A DNA stretch of 64,000 nt from Saccharum officinarum (lineage: Eukaryota > Streptophyta > Magnoliopsida > Poales > Poaceae). The notes under the pieces are model-generated. The model had not been told where the DNA came from and made no database searches. It saw nothing but the letters and a program-made list of their open reading frames with translations. The stretch covers positions 68,711,737 to 68,775,736 of the forward strand of contig CM036170.1 of the NCBI GenBank assembly GCA_020631735.1, in the 5' to 3' direction. Positions 11,281 to 22,769 of this stretch are shown piece after piece. Made by a program: the position numbers and the translations under genes. Position 1 is the first letter of the stretch, and each line of letters opens with the position of its first letter.

Positions 11281-13678
11281 TGTCATAGCATGTGTCATTC
11301 ACTTAAGATACCATTTGAAGATGAGGGTAGCATTGCTTGATTTGATCACTTAAAGTTGAGGATCACTTGTGAAACCATCGTCTTGCATGAATGATACCAC
11401 ATGAAGATACCATGAGTAGGAATGTGATACCATTTGAAAGAATTTTCTAGTATGGATCCACTTTGAAGGATTTAATAATAATATTCACTTCTTGAACATT
11501 TGCTATCTTTATGAGTACCACTTATAAGATATCACTTGTAGATCATGATCTAGACACCACTAGTGAATACCACTTGGAAGATCAATTTGAGTCTAGATAC
11601 CACTTGAAACAAACTAGATATCCATTTTCATTGTTGTCTTATGCTTGTACTCTTATCATTGTCATGAGCTTCTTGTATGACTTGAACTAAGTTGATTTGT
11701 CTAAGATTCCAAGTCTGGTTTGATCCAATGACAAGCTTCTTCACACCTCATGCTAAGGGTTATCTTGCCAATGTTGTACTTGTTACTTGTTAGCAATCCA
11801 AACTAGATCAAGTACTTGGATTCACTAGCTCATGAACAAACTCATATCTATACCACTAGATCAATTAATCAATCAAGCAATAATAGTAGGCTATGAATTT
11901 AAAACTTTTCATTTGTTATGCATGATCCTAATAAGCATGTACTATATGCACTAATCGCATACTAGTAAGGAATAAGATGATCATGCACATTTCAATGATA
12001 CCTTTGCTATGTTGAAGTAGAGGATAGTCATATAGATTCCAATTTATTACTCCAATAGCAATGTGAAGTCTAATTTATAAGCTTGGTGAAGACTAATTAT
12101 CATAGATAAATCCATTCTTCACCCATATGAAATGAAAACCACTTATGATCAAGTGCACTTTCTTGTTGTGGTTGGCTTGCTTCATTATATCATCTTTGCT
12201 TGTATGAGAGAACTACTTAGAATATCACTTGAAATACATGACTAGCTCTCTTTTGGGTGTTGCTTGCTTTTCTTGATCAACCCTTTTGATTGTTTCAACT
12301 AAGCATCACAAGTTCCTCGGATCACCACTTCCATGTTAGCCTTCCAAGTCCCAAACTTGGTTTCACCTACATACGGCGGCAAGCTCCTCACTAGGGAGAA
12401 GTGACCTTTCTCCAAAGAACCACTCTTGATACTCACTTGAAATGATATAGTTTGATTGATCCAAATGATGAACTCAATCTTGAAGAATAATCCTTGAATC
12501 TACATTTGAGTCCAACTCTTTCTACTTGTTTAAGTCCTTTTCTTTCTACCAAATGATCTCTAATCATCACTAGAACTTAAACTTCATCTTCATCTTAAGT
12601 TTGATCTTGATCTTCAGATTGAGTACCAAATAAGTATACCAAGTACATTCCACAATCAAATGTTCTTGTACTCATTGCTTTTCATGCTTCTAGATCAATC
12701 AAAAACCAAACTTAGGTACCTCAACCACTTATAAACAAGTTTCCAACTTGAGGACCTTTCAATCAAAGTGACTCTAGATTAATCCAATGATTGTCACTTT
12801 TTCTTGGTAGATTCTATACCCTTCAAAGAATAATTCATATCTCACAATGTATAGATCTAAATGCCATAAAATTTGGTGGAGATGTGCTTCACTAAGTCAT
12901 CTAGCAACTGTAAAAAATTTGAACTTCTTTTGACTTCTAGATTGCTACTAGATTTCAAATCTTCCACCACTGCTACATGCTGAAAACTGCTGCACTAAAG
13001 CTGACAAGATGCACTCCAAAACTGAAGCATCTCTTATCCACTTCTCATGAAATTTCTACAGCATCTTCTTCCATAAGTGTAGAGCATGTATACCAAATTT
13101 CAAGCCAATCCAAATAGATTTGATCACTCAAACATGGCTAAGATCACTGCTAGCTCAGATTTTTAATTTTGGACAGATTTCAATACATTGAGCAATACTT
13201 CATCAAATATGAATCAAACTTGAAACTAACTTGTTTGAATACTTTCACAAGACATATATCCATCCAATCCACTTACTAAATGTCATCTCATGAATTTATC
13301 CAACACAAACCAATCCAAACTTGATCACTAAGCTTTTAATCCATTTAATCATCTCATCGCAAGCAACATTGCACATTTATCCAATTCAATCAACTCATAT
13401 GCACCCAAATGAAATGATCAACTAGAGATATACCTTGGTTAGTTCATGATCATTCAAGGCAAGCTTTCAACTTGAACATTTGCAAGCCATCAAATAATTC
13501 CAATAAATCATCCACAACTTGATCATGACACTTGTATGTTGTAGTACTTTGGACTTCACTCATTTTGACTTGGCATTGGGATAGAATTGCAATAAGCTTT
13601 AATACTTGAGTCAACATATAATGATAAATATGAAATCAATTTGAGTCAAGCCTCCAATGCCATGGTACCTACACACAT
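10311..13678. other. Non-coding internal spacer of the Sirevirus-like element
   Basis: This is where pol would be expected. It has no open frame of useful length and no recognisable protease, integrase, reverse transcriptase or RNase H motif. It is AT-rich and carries many short words of the form GATACCA(C/T)TTGAA (for example near 10638, 11309, 11430, 11567 and 11594), which resemble the junction of primer binding site and LTR at 15718-15730. The polypurine tracts cluster in its first kilobase. Confidence 0.7.
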
Positions 13679-15675
13679 TCATCCACTTTTTGATGGTACC
13701 CAAACAAGTTTGGGTCCTCTCAAGTTAGGTACAACATACTTAGGCATTGCCTTAGTATGAGTAGCGGGATATTTTGCAATAGCAACTATAGAGGTACCAT
13801 TTACATCCTTTCTAAGCACATTAGTATCATCAATTGAAATATGCTTAGAAGTGTTACCTAGGGGACATGAATGTGCCATGTGTCCCCTTTCCCGGCATGA
13901 GTAGCATCTTCTCTTTGATTGAGCCTTTTCTTCTTTGCTCATATGATGCTCTTCATTCCCTTGCCTCTCATGAGTTGCTTGAGCCTTCTTCTCAAGCTTG
14001 GTAGGACACCCCGAGGCGAAGTGTCTCATATCTCCACATTTGAAGCACTTGATGTGAGCATGTACTTTCTTCTCATCTTGATTCTTGCTCATCATCTTGA
14101 CATCTTGAATTTGCATTGGATGCCTTGCTCTACCACCCCTTCTTATTTTCTTTTTCTTCTTCATCATCAAGTCACCATCATCTCCATGGTTGATCTTGAT
14201 TTGTTCTTGGGGTGTTTTCTCTTGCTCAACTAGTGGCTTTGGTTGAGGCTTTACTTGTTGCTTCACCAATTGCTTGGTTGAGCACATTGAGGTGAGATGA
14301 CCCTAAGTGCAGCACTTGAAGCACTTGACATGCTTTAGCCTCTCTTCTTCTTTCATCTTCTTGAGCTTCTCAATGTTTGTGCAACTATTAGCAAGATGTC
14401 CCGCTTCATGGCATCGATGGCACATGGAATGCGAGAGCTTCTTTTGGAGTAGCCTCTTCATCCTCTTTTCTTGCTTTCTTTTGCCCTTTGTCATTTTCTT
14501 CTTGAAGCCAAGGCCACTTTTGTCACCAACGTTTCTTTGAGTCTTCATCATGTGCTCAAAGGTGACTTTTGAATTGTAGCACCTCTCTAACTTGTTGCTC
14601 AAATTCTTCACTTCACTTTTAAGCTCATTGTTCTCCTTCAAAAGGTTAGTCTCACAAGACATAGGAGTAGAATAAGCATTTAATTATGAAGAATATGGCA
14701 TATATAATAAATCATCACAAGAGGTGGATACATGCTTCTTGCCTACATCACAAGGGTTAGTAATATGTGATTGATCATTTGACCCAAATAATGAGCTCTT
14801 ACTAGACTTGGTTTCTTCATTAGAAGGCTTCTTAGTGAGTAAAGCATGTTCTTGTGCCAAATTATCATGAGCAACACTAAGTTCCTCATGAGCCAATTTT
14901 AGCTCCTCATGTGAACAAGTAGTAACATAAAGTAGATGCTTTTGTTGTTCACATGTGGTTTTTAGAAATGAGTTTTCATTTTTCAATTTACTTGTTTTTG
15001 CCATCTCATTTCTTAGGGCCTTTGAGAGTTTATATAGAAGCTCAAAATTTGGACCATCACAATCAACAACAAAACCACCAATAGATACCTTAGTGTCACC
15101 ATGTGACATGGAACAATGTGGTGATGTTGAAGAGCTTGTTGAAGCATCACTCTCATAGCCATCATCTTCACCATCAAGTGTGCATGGAGTAGAATCATTG
15201 CTTGCATCACTTGTGGCATTATCATTCTTCTTGTCAAGTGATCTTGTGATATGATCATCTTTGTCATCACTTGACCATGAGGTGGAGCAATCCTCCATAA
15301 CCACCTTGTTGTGGTCATGCTCAACATCCTCATGCGCCTCTTCTTGGGCTCATCATCATTGGAGATCACCCCATATTTCTTATTTAGAAACACCCAAATT
15401 TCATGGGCAGACTCGAAGTCTATGATCTCATAAAGTATGCTACTATCCATAGATCGATAAAAAGCATTAGTAGCTTGGCTATCGAGATGTAGGCATTTAC
15501 TTTGCGCTTGAGTTGCATTCTTTTTATCAATTGCAAAGGAAAAACCCACATCTACGATCCACCACAATTGAGGAGAAATAAACTTAAAATTGCATGTCAT
15601 CCAATTTCTCCATCGTGCAAAGTGTGTGCCATCAAAAATGTGTGGACACTCAACATCTAGCCCATAAGCCGCCAT
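13679..15675 (-). pseudogene. Decayed gag of the Sirevirus-like element
   Basis: The frame opens at 15675 with MAAYGLDVECPHIFDGTHFA and the Copia Gag pattern around RWRNWMTCNF and AHEIWVFLNKKYG. It shifts frame between about 15350 and 15304, continues through an acidic and coiled region (KELxxAHEEL-type repeats), meets an in-frame stop at 14684-14686, and another at 14303-14305 inside a zinc knuckle. Zinc-knuckle (CX2CX4HX4C) segments appear at CHRCHEAGHLANSC, at the stop-interrupted one, at CFKCGDMRHFASGC and at CYSCRERGHMAHSC. The tail LRGPKLVWVP resembles the end of Copia gag before pol. Gag would coat RNA in virus-like particles; this copy cannot make the full protein in one frame. Confidence 0.75.
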
Positions 15676-15710
15676 CCTCTCGGGTCGGTGAAGACCACAA
15701 ATGAGAGACC

Positions 15711-15724
15711 CGGCTCCGATACCA
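15711..15724 (-). other. Primer binding site of the Sirevirus-like element
   Basis: The minus strand reads TGGTATCGGAGCCG, matching the initiator-Met-tRNA type site (TGGTATCAGAGC) with one change. It lies two bases from the 5' LTR end at 15727. Confidence 0.85.
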
Positions 15725-15726
15725 CT

Positions 15727-18268
15727 TGTAGGGTCGAGATGGCGGACTAGAGGGGGGGTGAATAGTCCTTTCTAAAACTTAAGCGTGTTGGCTAACCAAA
15801 ACAAATGCGGAATTAAACTTATCGGTCTAGCCAAGACTTCACCCCTCTAACTAAGCTCACAAGCACCTCACAAAGATTCTAATTAAGCAACTAAGGTGCT
15901 TTTCTTAGCAAGAGCTCTCCTATTTAGTTCTAGAGCAAGGTCACACAAACCTATGCACTAGTACTTTGCAAGCAAGAGGGAGCTCCTACACAATTCTAGT
16001 AAGCAAAGCGCACAAAGCCTAAGTTCACTAGCAATGCTCAATAACAAGGCAACTAATGCCAAATTAGAGAGCGTAAATCACTTAGCTATACAAACTAAGC
16101 AATGTGACTAACAAGGTTACACAAACCAAATTAGTCACGCAAGGGGAAGCTTCTAGCTACACAAGCAAGAAGACAACTAGCAAGCTACATAAGCCAACTA
16201 GTTACGAGAGCAACTACACAAGCACAAGTATATGAAAGTAAATACAAGCTTGTGTTGCACAAAGGCAAACCACCGAGAAGAGTAGACAAAGTTGACACGG
16301 TGATTTTCTCCCGAGGTTTACTTGGTTGCCACCAAGCTACGTCCCCGTTTTGTCGACCAACACTTAGATGGTTCCTCGGTGTGACCCTCAAGTCACTTGC
16401 CCCTCAAGGCATGCCCCGCAAGGCACCGCAAGACACCACTCTTAAGTGAGGTAACTCAATGACACGCTCAACTAGAGTTGCTCTTCGCGATCCCCGCGGG
16501 GTGAGCACAATCCCCCTCACAAAGCTTCTCCTGAGCCTCGCACAATCTTCTTGCGAGCTTCGATGGAGCCACAAGCCACCAAGCCGTCTAGGAGGTGGCA
16601 ACCTCCAAGAGTAACAAGCACCACCAGCTTACAACACGATCACCTAGTGCCACTCGATGCAACCTCATGATGCAATCGCACTAGAATCGCTCTCTCACTT
16701 GATTCGATGAACACTATCAAGCATGAGTGAGTTAGAGGGCTCCCTAGCACTACCACATAAGCCACCAAGGCTAAAGTGTGCTCAGCTACTAGCCACGGCC
16801 GGCCAAGGCATCTATTTATAACCCCACGGTCAAATAGAGCCGTTACCCCTTCACTAGGTTCTTTTCGGGATGACCGGACGCGCCGGTCATAACTGACCGG
16901 ACACGCTCAACCACGTCCGATCCTCCAACGGTCACTGACCCCAACGGTCAAACCAACGACCGGACGCGCCCCAGGCAATGACCGGACGCGCCCGTCAAAC
17001 GACCGGACGCGCCGCTTCAAACGACCGGACGCGCCGATCGCACTGACCCGCGAGCCCGTGAAGCAATGACCGGACGCGCCCCTCGCAACGACCGGATGTG
17101 CCGATCGCATAGTACCGCGCGCGCAACGACATGATCGGACGTGCTCCTTGCGATGACCGGACGCGACAGTGCCCGCGTCCGATTAGAGACCAGTAATCTC
17201 CCTCAACGATCGGACACGTCCGATCATGTGTGACCGGACGCGCCTCGTGTCCGATCATCCTTGCGTTCTGCAATTCCCACTGGACGCATGACCGGACGCG
17301 CCGGTCCCGCGAGTGACTGAATGCGCCGGTTGCAAACCCTAACACCCGTGTCTGCGCTGTACTAACCGGACGCGTCCGGTCATACCATGACCGCGTCCGG
17401 TGCAGCGTCCGGTCACCTCTATGACCTCTGTTCGCCTCCGTTTCTTTTCTGACTTCCGGCGTAGTGGAAAATAGGCTTTTCAACTCCTCGAAAACGCCTG
17501 AATCCCGCGCTCGCAAGCTCGGTGGGAGGGAGAGAGAGACCCAAACCCTCTCTACCGCTCAAACTTCATCGCCTTCGTAAATGTGCCAACACCAACAAGT
17601 GATCACCACCTTGTGTACATGTGTTAGTATTTTCACAAACATTTTCTTCGAAGAAATTAGGCACTCAACTTGCCTCACCACTCGATCCTAACACGTATGC
17701 ACAGTTAGATCGCTCAAGTGGCACTAGATGACCGATATGCAAACAAGTTTGCCCCTCTTGATAGTACGACCATCTATCCTAAACCCGGTCATAAACTTCT
17801 CTACACACCTATGACCGGTGCAATGGAAATGCCCTAGGTTATACCTTAGCCTTGCGCATTCCACTTCATCTCCTCTGATATTGATGCAACACATGCACCA
17901 ACCAATCACCAAATGATATGATTCACTTCATATCATCATGTGACCATATTGGTTCATCGATCTTGACCTCACTTGCTCTTCACCGTTGCATCGGTCCGTC
18001 AGCGCCAAGTCTTGCTCAAGCTTCACCATCGCATGGTCCTTCGCTTCAAAGCCTCAACTTGCCCTTCACCTTCACAACCGGTCCATCGAGCCAAGCCTCA
18101 TCTTGATCTTCTCCACCTTGGTCACATGACTCCATGTCATGTCTCATATGCAATGAGCTCCTTCATGACACCATCACCTGTGGACTAATCTCCTGTGTAT
18201 CTCACATAACCACATATTAGTCCATCTAAGTTGTCACTCAATTACCAAAACCAAACAAGGACCTTTCA
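15727..18268 (-). repeat. 5' LTR of the Sirevirus-like element
   Basis: 2542 bp, TG...CA, with the primer binding site at its left end. TATA box on the minus strand at 16811-16820 (TATAAATAGA). The CCGGACGCG block lies at about 16865-17420. Many differences from the other LTR are CG to TG or CA, as expected after cytosine methylation. Confidence 0.9.
16865..17420. repeat. CCGGACGCG-rich palindromic repeat block in the 5' LTR
   Basis: Same organisation as the block at 8905-9455, including the palindrome ACCGGACGCGTCCGGT near 17365-17380. Several units are mutated by C-to-T or G-to-A changes. Confidence 0.85.
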
Positions 18269-18273
18269 CCCAT
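18269..18273. repeat. Right target site duplication CCCAT of the Sirevirus-like element
   Basis: CCCAT directly follows the 5' LTR and matches 7759-7763. Confidence 0.9.
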
Positions 18274-19794
18274 CCATCCCGCTCAGCCGAGCGGTGCTTG
18301 CCCAGGCTCGTGGTCGCTCTCCATCAGGTGCCAAGTGTCGTGCAGCCCTTGTCTTCGTGAGCGTTTTGGAGCGGCAGTGTCCAGTTCTTGCCTGCTCGCT
18401 AGCAGCAGCAGTGCCAGCGCTTGTCAGCCTATTCGGTAGGGATTGCTGGGCTGGCTGGCGCTGTATGTGCTGGGCTTTTTAGCCCAGCCGAACAGCTGGA
18501 GCATAAGCCGCAGCAGTGAACCCTATCGGCTCCCTCGCTCCCTCATTTCGCCTTCGCAGTAGTGCGGCTAGGTTTAGGCTGTCGTCTCGCTGCTCTCCCG
18601 CGGCTGCGAGTGAGAGGCTGGGCGGTGGCTATGACAGCCTCGCCGTGCCCCGTCGTGGGTCCTACGAGAGGTCACCGCCTGCCTCTCTCCTTCGTCGCGC
18701 CGCCCGTCGGCGTCCACTTGTTCGAAGACGCGGACCGACGCCGAACCCGCCTCACCGTCTTGCGCCACCTAAGGTACCCCTGGATCCTACACCACCGGAC
18801 TCTTTCTTCGTAGATCTGACCCGCACAGGCTCCTTCTGTAGGTCTCAGCCGCCCCTAACCGTGACGCCTTCACCGCGATGACGGTCGCCTGCATATCATT
18901 CCCGACGGACGGATCCGCCGTGTTCCCCGCCAAATCCGCCTATCAGTACTCTGAAAACGCCTCTTTCCTCCACACAGGGTAGGTTTAGGGTTTACTACAA
19001 TCCTTGTTTTTTTTTGAAAAAGAGTTTTACCTCAGCTTTTATGAAAGCAAATGTCGGATACAATACTAGGAGTACCAGTTTCTCAGAAACTCAAAAGAAG
19101 CACTACACTGCCTAGAATAGGAACTAAATCTCATGAATGTGTGTAGACACCAGTACAATAGATTTGAAGTGCTTCATCCAATACTGGGAGTACCAATTTC
19201 TCAGAAACTAAAAAGAAGCACTTTCGCAATTGAAGTGCAACCCTACTAGGCATACCACCATCAGTAATAAATCTGTATAAGGACTTGGTAATGTAGTGGC
19301 CTTATTTTTCCAAACCCCAGGAAACTAAGTCAGGTGAGTTACTTTCTAATGAGACGGCACTGAGCTCGTCCTTGAGCTGCAGCCACCTATTATATTCATT
19401 GATCGACAAAGCCCTTCTAAAATGCATGAACCAGTCAACATCAACACATTGTAGGCCTGTTGTATTCTGTAATGTCGAACATATTATTTCGTGCACATCT
19501 TATTTCATCCTTGTACACATTCTGGTTCTTTCTGGTTTCTGTTGCCTTAGGTCCGTGCAAGGGGGTCAGGTGCTGCCAGTGACGATTGCCCACACTAGCA
19601 CCGTCGTCCTCATCTTCATTTTCTCCACCTCAAGCCAGGCCCTACAATCTGCGTTCCAAACGACGTAAGCGTTTTGGAAAGGCAAGTCCCTTTTACATGC
19701 CCAATCTATTTTGTAATGGTCACACCATCTCTTTTGTTCCCATCTCGATTGCTTCGATGTTAATAATTCCTCGGGATTTTGTACACTGCAGCAG
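18274..19794. other. Left part of the Harbinger region, no supported gene
   Basis: GC-rich DNA at 18280-18900 keeps several short frames open, but none resembles a known protein. A hairpin-like inverted repeat is present at about 18427-18500 (CCTATTCGGTAGG ... AGCCCAGCCGAACAG). 19000-19320 is AT-rich with a short direct repeat (TCTCAGAAACTCAAAAGAAGCAC and a variant). The segment is probably the 5' flank of the transposon genes that follow. Confidence 0.4.
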
Positions 19795-20707
19795 ATGTCA
19801 TCAGCTCGAGCCACCTGGGATGACCAAACCTGTGCCCTGTTGCAACAGAAAGAACTATGCCACTGGGCACGCAACAACCCATCTAGTATAGGCTGGGCCA
19901 ATATCACGCGTGAGTTCTTTGCTAACACGTGCCGAGGCTATAACAAGAAGAAGCTTCAGAACAAATACCATGACCTCAAATAGAATTACTTCGATTGGCG
20001 GGACGGTCAGACCCATACTGGCCTAGCCCGAGACTCGGCAACTGGTGAGGTGGCCATTGATCCCGAATGGCTCCAACAAGGCCCCGGGGTAGTAACTACA
20101 CCCTTATCGTAGCCTCATTTTTAAGCAGTTAGGTTCTCCCTCACTAACTACTAACACGACGACCACTATATGACGTGCAGGAAAGTAGCCACGTTGGTGG
20201 TCAAAGGTTCAAACGTCCACAATGCTATGAGCACATGATGAGGCTTCTGGGACGCACCCCATGTGACAGAGGTCAGCTCTTTTCTACTGGCGGCCAGACG
20301 ATTCCCCCCTAAGTGACAGCCCTCGTAGTCCTAAAGAGATGTCAGATGACCCTGTACCTCCCCATAGTGTTGGTCAGTCGTCCAAAAGATTCACTAGGGA
20401 CCATTCCGTCGATAGTCCACGCAAGAAGAGTAGCAAGAGTCATTCAATTGACGAAACCCTTGAAAGCCTCACCAATGTGATCAAGAGAGCAGAGGTGCAT
20501 CGTGAGGACAAGCAGAAGCAGAAGAGCCAGGACACGTACCGGGTGGAACAAGACCAAGTGAAGCAGATACTCATGGAAGATGGTTACAAAGAGGCTAACG
20601 ATGTCTTCATGCAGGTCATGAACCTTGCCCTGGACGACAAGCGTCGGCGTGCATTTCTGGAATTGAGCACTAAAGAGGGCCGGCTGAAGTGGGTGCAGGT
20701 GTCCTAG
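19795..20707 (+). pseudogene. Myb/SANT-like ORF of the PIF/Harbinger transposon
   Basis: The frame begins MSSARATWDDQTCALLQQKE, then HWARNNPSSIGWANITREF and NKKKLQNKYHDLK. This is the trihelix Myb/SANT-like pattern (W-x9-W-x3-W-type helix spacing, then KxLQNKYxxLK) found in the second protein of plant PIF/Harbinger elements, which binds the transposon ends and helps import the transposase. A TAG stop interrupts it at 19981-19983, directly before NYFDWRDGQTHTGLARDSATG. An intron probably lies between about 20093 and 20180. The C-terminal part (20339-20707) is a basic, coiled domain ending RLKWVQVS. With the stop, this copy is unlikely to work. Confidence 0.7.
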
Positions 20708-21145
20708 GCCTTTACTGCCATGACTTCGAAGTGATGATGACCATCATAGCTATTTTTCATCCTGAGCTTGTTCATTTCTGTTTATGCCGGCATTAGAGTT
20801 GTTCTTGTTGCTGTAAGGAGTACATTTGTCGAGAACTATTGTCTTGGATCGTTGTTTGATTTAATAAGTACATTTGTCATAATTTGCTTTGTTCTATGTG
20901 TGGCCTGTAATATGTGCTGGTTTTCTGGACTATCTGCCTCTGATGTTTCAAGTCCTGATGATCACTTTTCATTGTGCAGACTCCAAGAACATCAAGGTTG
21001 TTTTCAGTAGGACCTCATCGGAGGTGCCAATTTCATCAAAGGTACGTTATGTTCAGTACAACAGTCCTGTTCTTTTTAATTACCCTTTGATATATATGTG
21101 CTGATGTCATTCCACTTTATTTACTTTGAGTACAAGCAGATGAGC

Positions 21146-22769
21146 AGTTCTAAGGACTCATCGGCTAGCGACAATTCGTACCAGCGAAAGGAGTTGTTGG
21201 ATTGGGTGGCTGCATTTGCACTGCTTACAAAAGTGAAGTACCTGCTTGAGAAGGAAAGTATTCTGGTAAACCTTCCATGCCCCATACCAAAGCTGACAGG
21301 TGAACAATGGATGCAAAAGATGTTGTCTAACCCAGTAGCATGCCTCGATAACTTTCGCATGTCGCGTGATGCATTCATGGACTTGCATAATATGTTGATT
21401 CCATTTGGCCTGCCGAGTACATATAAGTGTACGTCTGTTGAAGCTTTAGGTATGTATGTCTGGATGTGTGCCCACCAGTCAGCAGTTAGAGAGTGCAAAT
21501 ATAGATTTGAACGATCCTTAGACACAGTAAGTAGAAAGATTAGTCAAGTAGCAAATGTCATGTATGGGTGGGCACAGACCATGGTACTTGCACCTGATAG
21601 GCAATATGCAGGATTTAGCCAGGAGCTTAGGGATTACAGCCCATGGTTTGATGGCTGCATAGGTGCTATTGATGGCATGCACGTCGAGGTTGAGGTGACC
21701 GCGATGCAAAAACAGACTTCATTAATAGGAACGGAGATACAACAATTAATATTTGTGCCATTGTGGATATGCATGGCCGGTTCACCTTCGTTGGTGCGGG
21801 GAAGGCGGGGGCGTGTTATGATGTGGCGGTGCTGGAGGAATGTCAGAGGGATGCAAGGTTCCCACATCCACCACCAGGTAATTAAAGAAATATGACTGCA
21901 CTTGCATTGTGCTAGTGGCTACATTGTACCATGTTTTAGTTTCAGGAAGCAAGCACTTACGTTTCATTTGACAAGATTATATGCCATTAGTAGCTAAGTA
22001 TTCAACTAATATTAGATAAACGAAAAATGTTAATCAAAATGCACCATAACAGTCGGTGCTATACTTTGCTGTTTAACCTGAGTCATTATTATGGTGGTGT
22101 TTTGTGAAAAATAACCTAACAATTACTTTATATGATTAGTTTGCCAGTCACCTTAATCAACGCTAAGTGCTGCTACTGCATTATTTTTTAGTTTATATGG
22201 TACTGCATGATCACTACTACATAATCAAGAGTGACATCTTTTTGTTGAAAGACCAACCACGAGGGTCAGCTCATAGAGCCATACCAATCAAATGGCATTG
22301 AACACAAAAAATGAATCAATTATATACAACTGACAGGCTTGTAATGATGTAGGTCGATACTACCTGACGGACGCGGGGTACAAGTTGGTGGCAGGATACA
22401 TGACGCCTTTCCGCGAAACAAGGTACCATAACGATGATTTCAGGGGAGTCGACTTGAACACATTAACTCGTGACGAGAAATTTAACCGCATTCATTCAAA
22501 GCTACGCAATATCATTGAGCGTAGATTTGGGGTTTTGAAAGAAATGTGGCATATTCTTGAAAATACCGTTCTTTACACGGGAGAAGCAAGCTCAGGTTAT
22601 CATATCATGCTTTGCACTGGATAATTATTTGTGGATACGTACTCATCCTGTTCCACCGTCATATCCTCTGTCGCCGTGGGTGGACGCCAATCGTGGGACT
22701 CATATTCATGAAGTGAGGGAGTGGATTGCAACGATGGTGTGGACTATTCCATTGAGGAACAGAAGGTGA
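21146..22769 (+). pseudogene. PIF/Harbinger DDE transposase, frameshifted
   Basis: Translation from MSSSKDSSASDN shows the helix-turn-helix-like region (FRMSRDAFMDLHNML ... SAVRECKYRFERSLDTVSRK) and the first catalytic Asp in GCIGAIDGMHVEV. A frameshift near 21702-21710 moves the remainder (INICAIVDMHGRFTFVGAG) to another frame. A GT-AG intron (21878-22352) precedes RYYLTDAGYKLVAGYMTPFR, with the second Asp in TDAGY. The final Glu lies in NIIERRFGVLKEMWHILE. Another frameshift near 22560 separates it from the C-terminal FFTREKQAQVIISCFALDN part, which ends at 22769. The DDE triad is therefore present, but split over three frames. Such enzymes excise elements at TWA targets. Confidence 0.8.

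Larger units (their letters stand above)
7764..18268 (-). mobile_element. Complete gag-only Sirevirus-like Copia retrotransposon
   Basis: The 10.5-kb element has two LTRs (7764-10310 and 15727-18268), each beginning TGTAGGGTCG and ending GGACCTTTCA, with perfect 5-bp target duplications CCCAT. The primer binding site on the minus strand (15711-15724, TGGTATCGGAGCCG) places the 5' LTR on the right. The internal domain holds a gag-like frame (13679-15675) but no protease, integrase or reverse transcriptase; 10311-13678 is AT-rich and non-coding. Several polypurine tracts lie next to the 3' LTR and the LTRs carry CCGGAC palindromes. Clustered polypurine tracts and CCGGAC/GTCCGG palindromes are described Sirevirus traits. 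It would need proteins from an autonomous relative to move. The LTRs differ by scattered substitutions, many in CG contexts. Confidence 0.85.

Noticed and set aside
13679..14662. In-frame stops in the Sirevirus-like gag as programmed readthrough
   Set aside because: One stop falls inside a zinc knuckle and a frameshift is also present upstream, which fits decay better than programmed recoding.
18516..18881. 121-codon plus-strand frame upstream of the Harbinger genes
   Set aside because: Low-complexity Arg/Pro/Ser composition, no family resemblance and overlapping alternative frames. At best it is 5' untranslated sequence.
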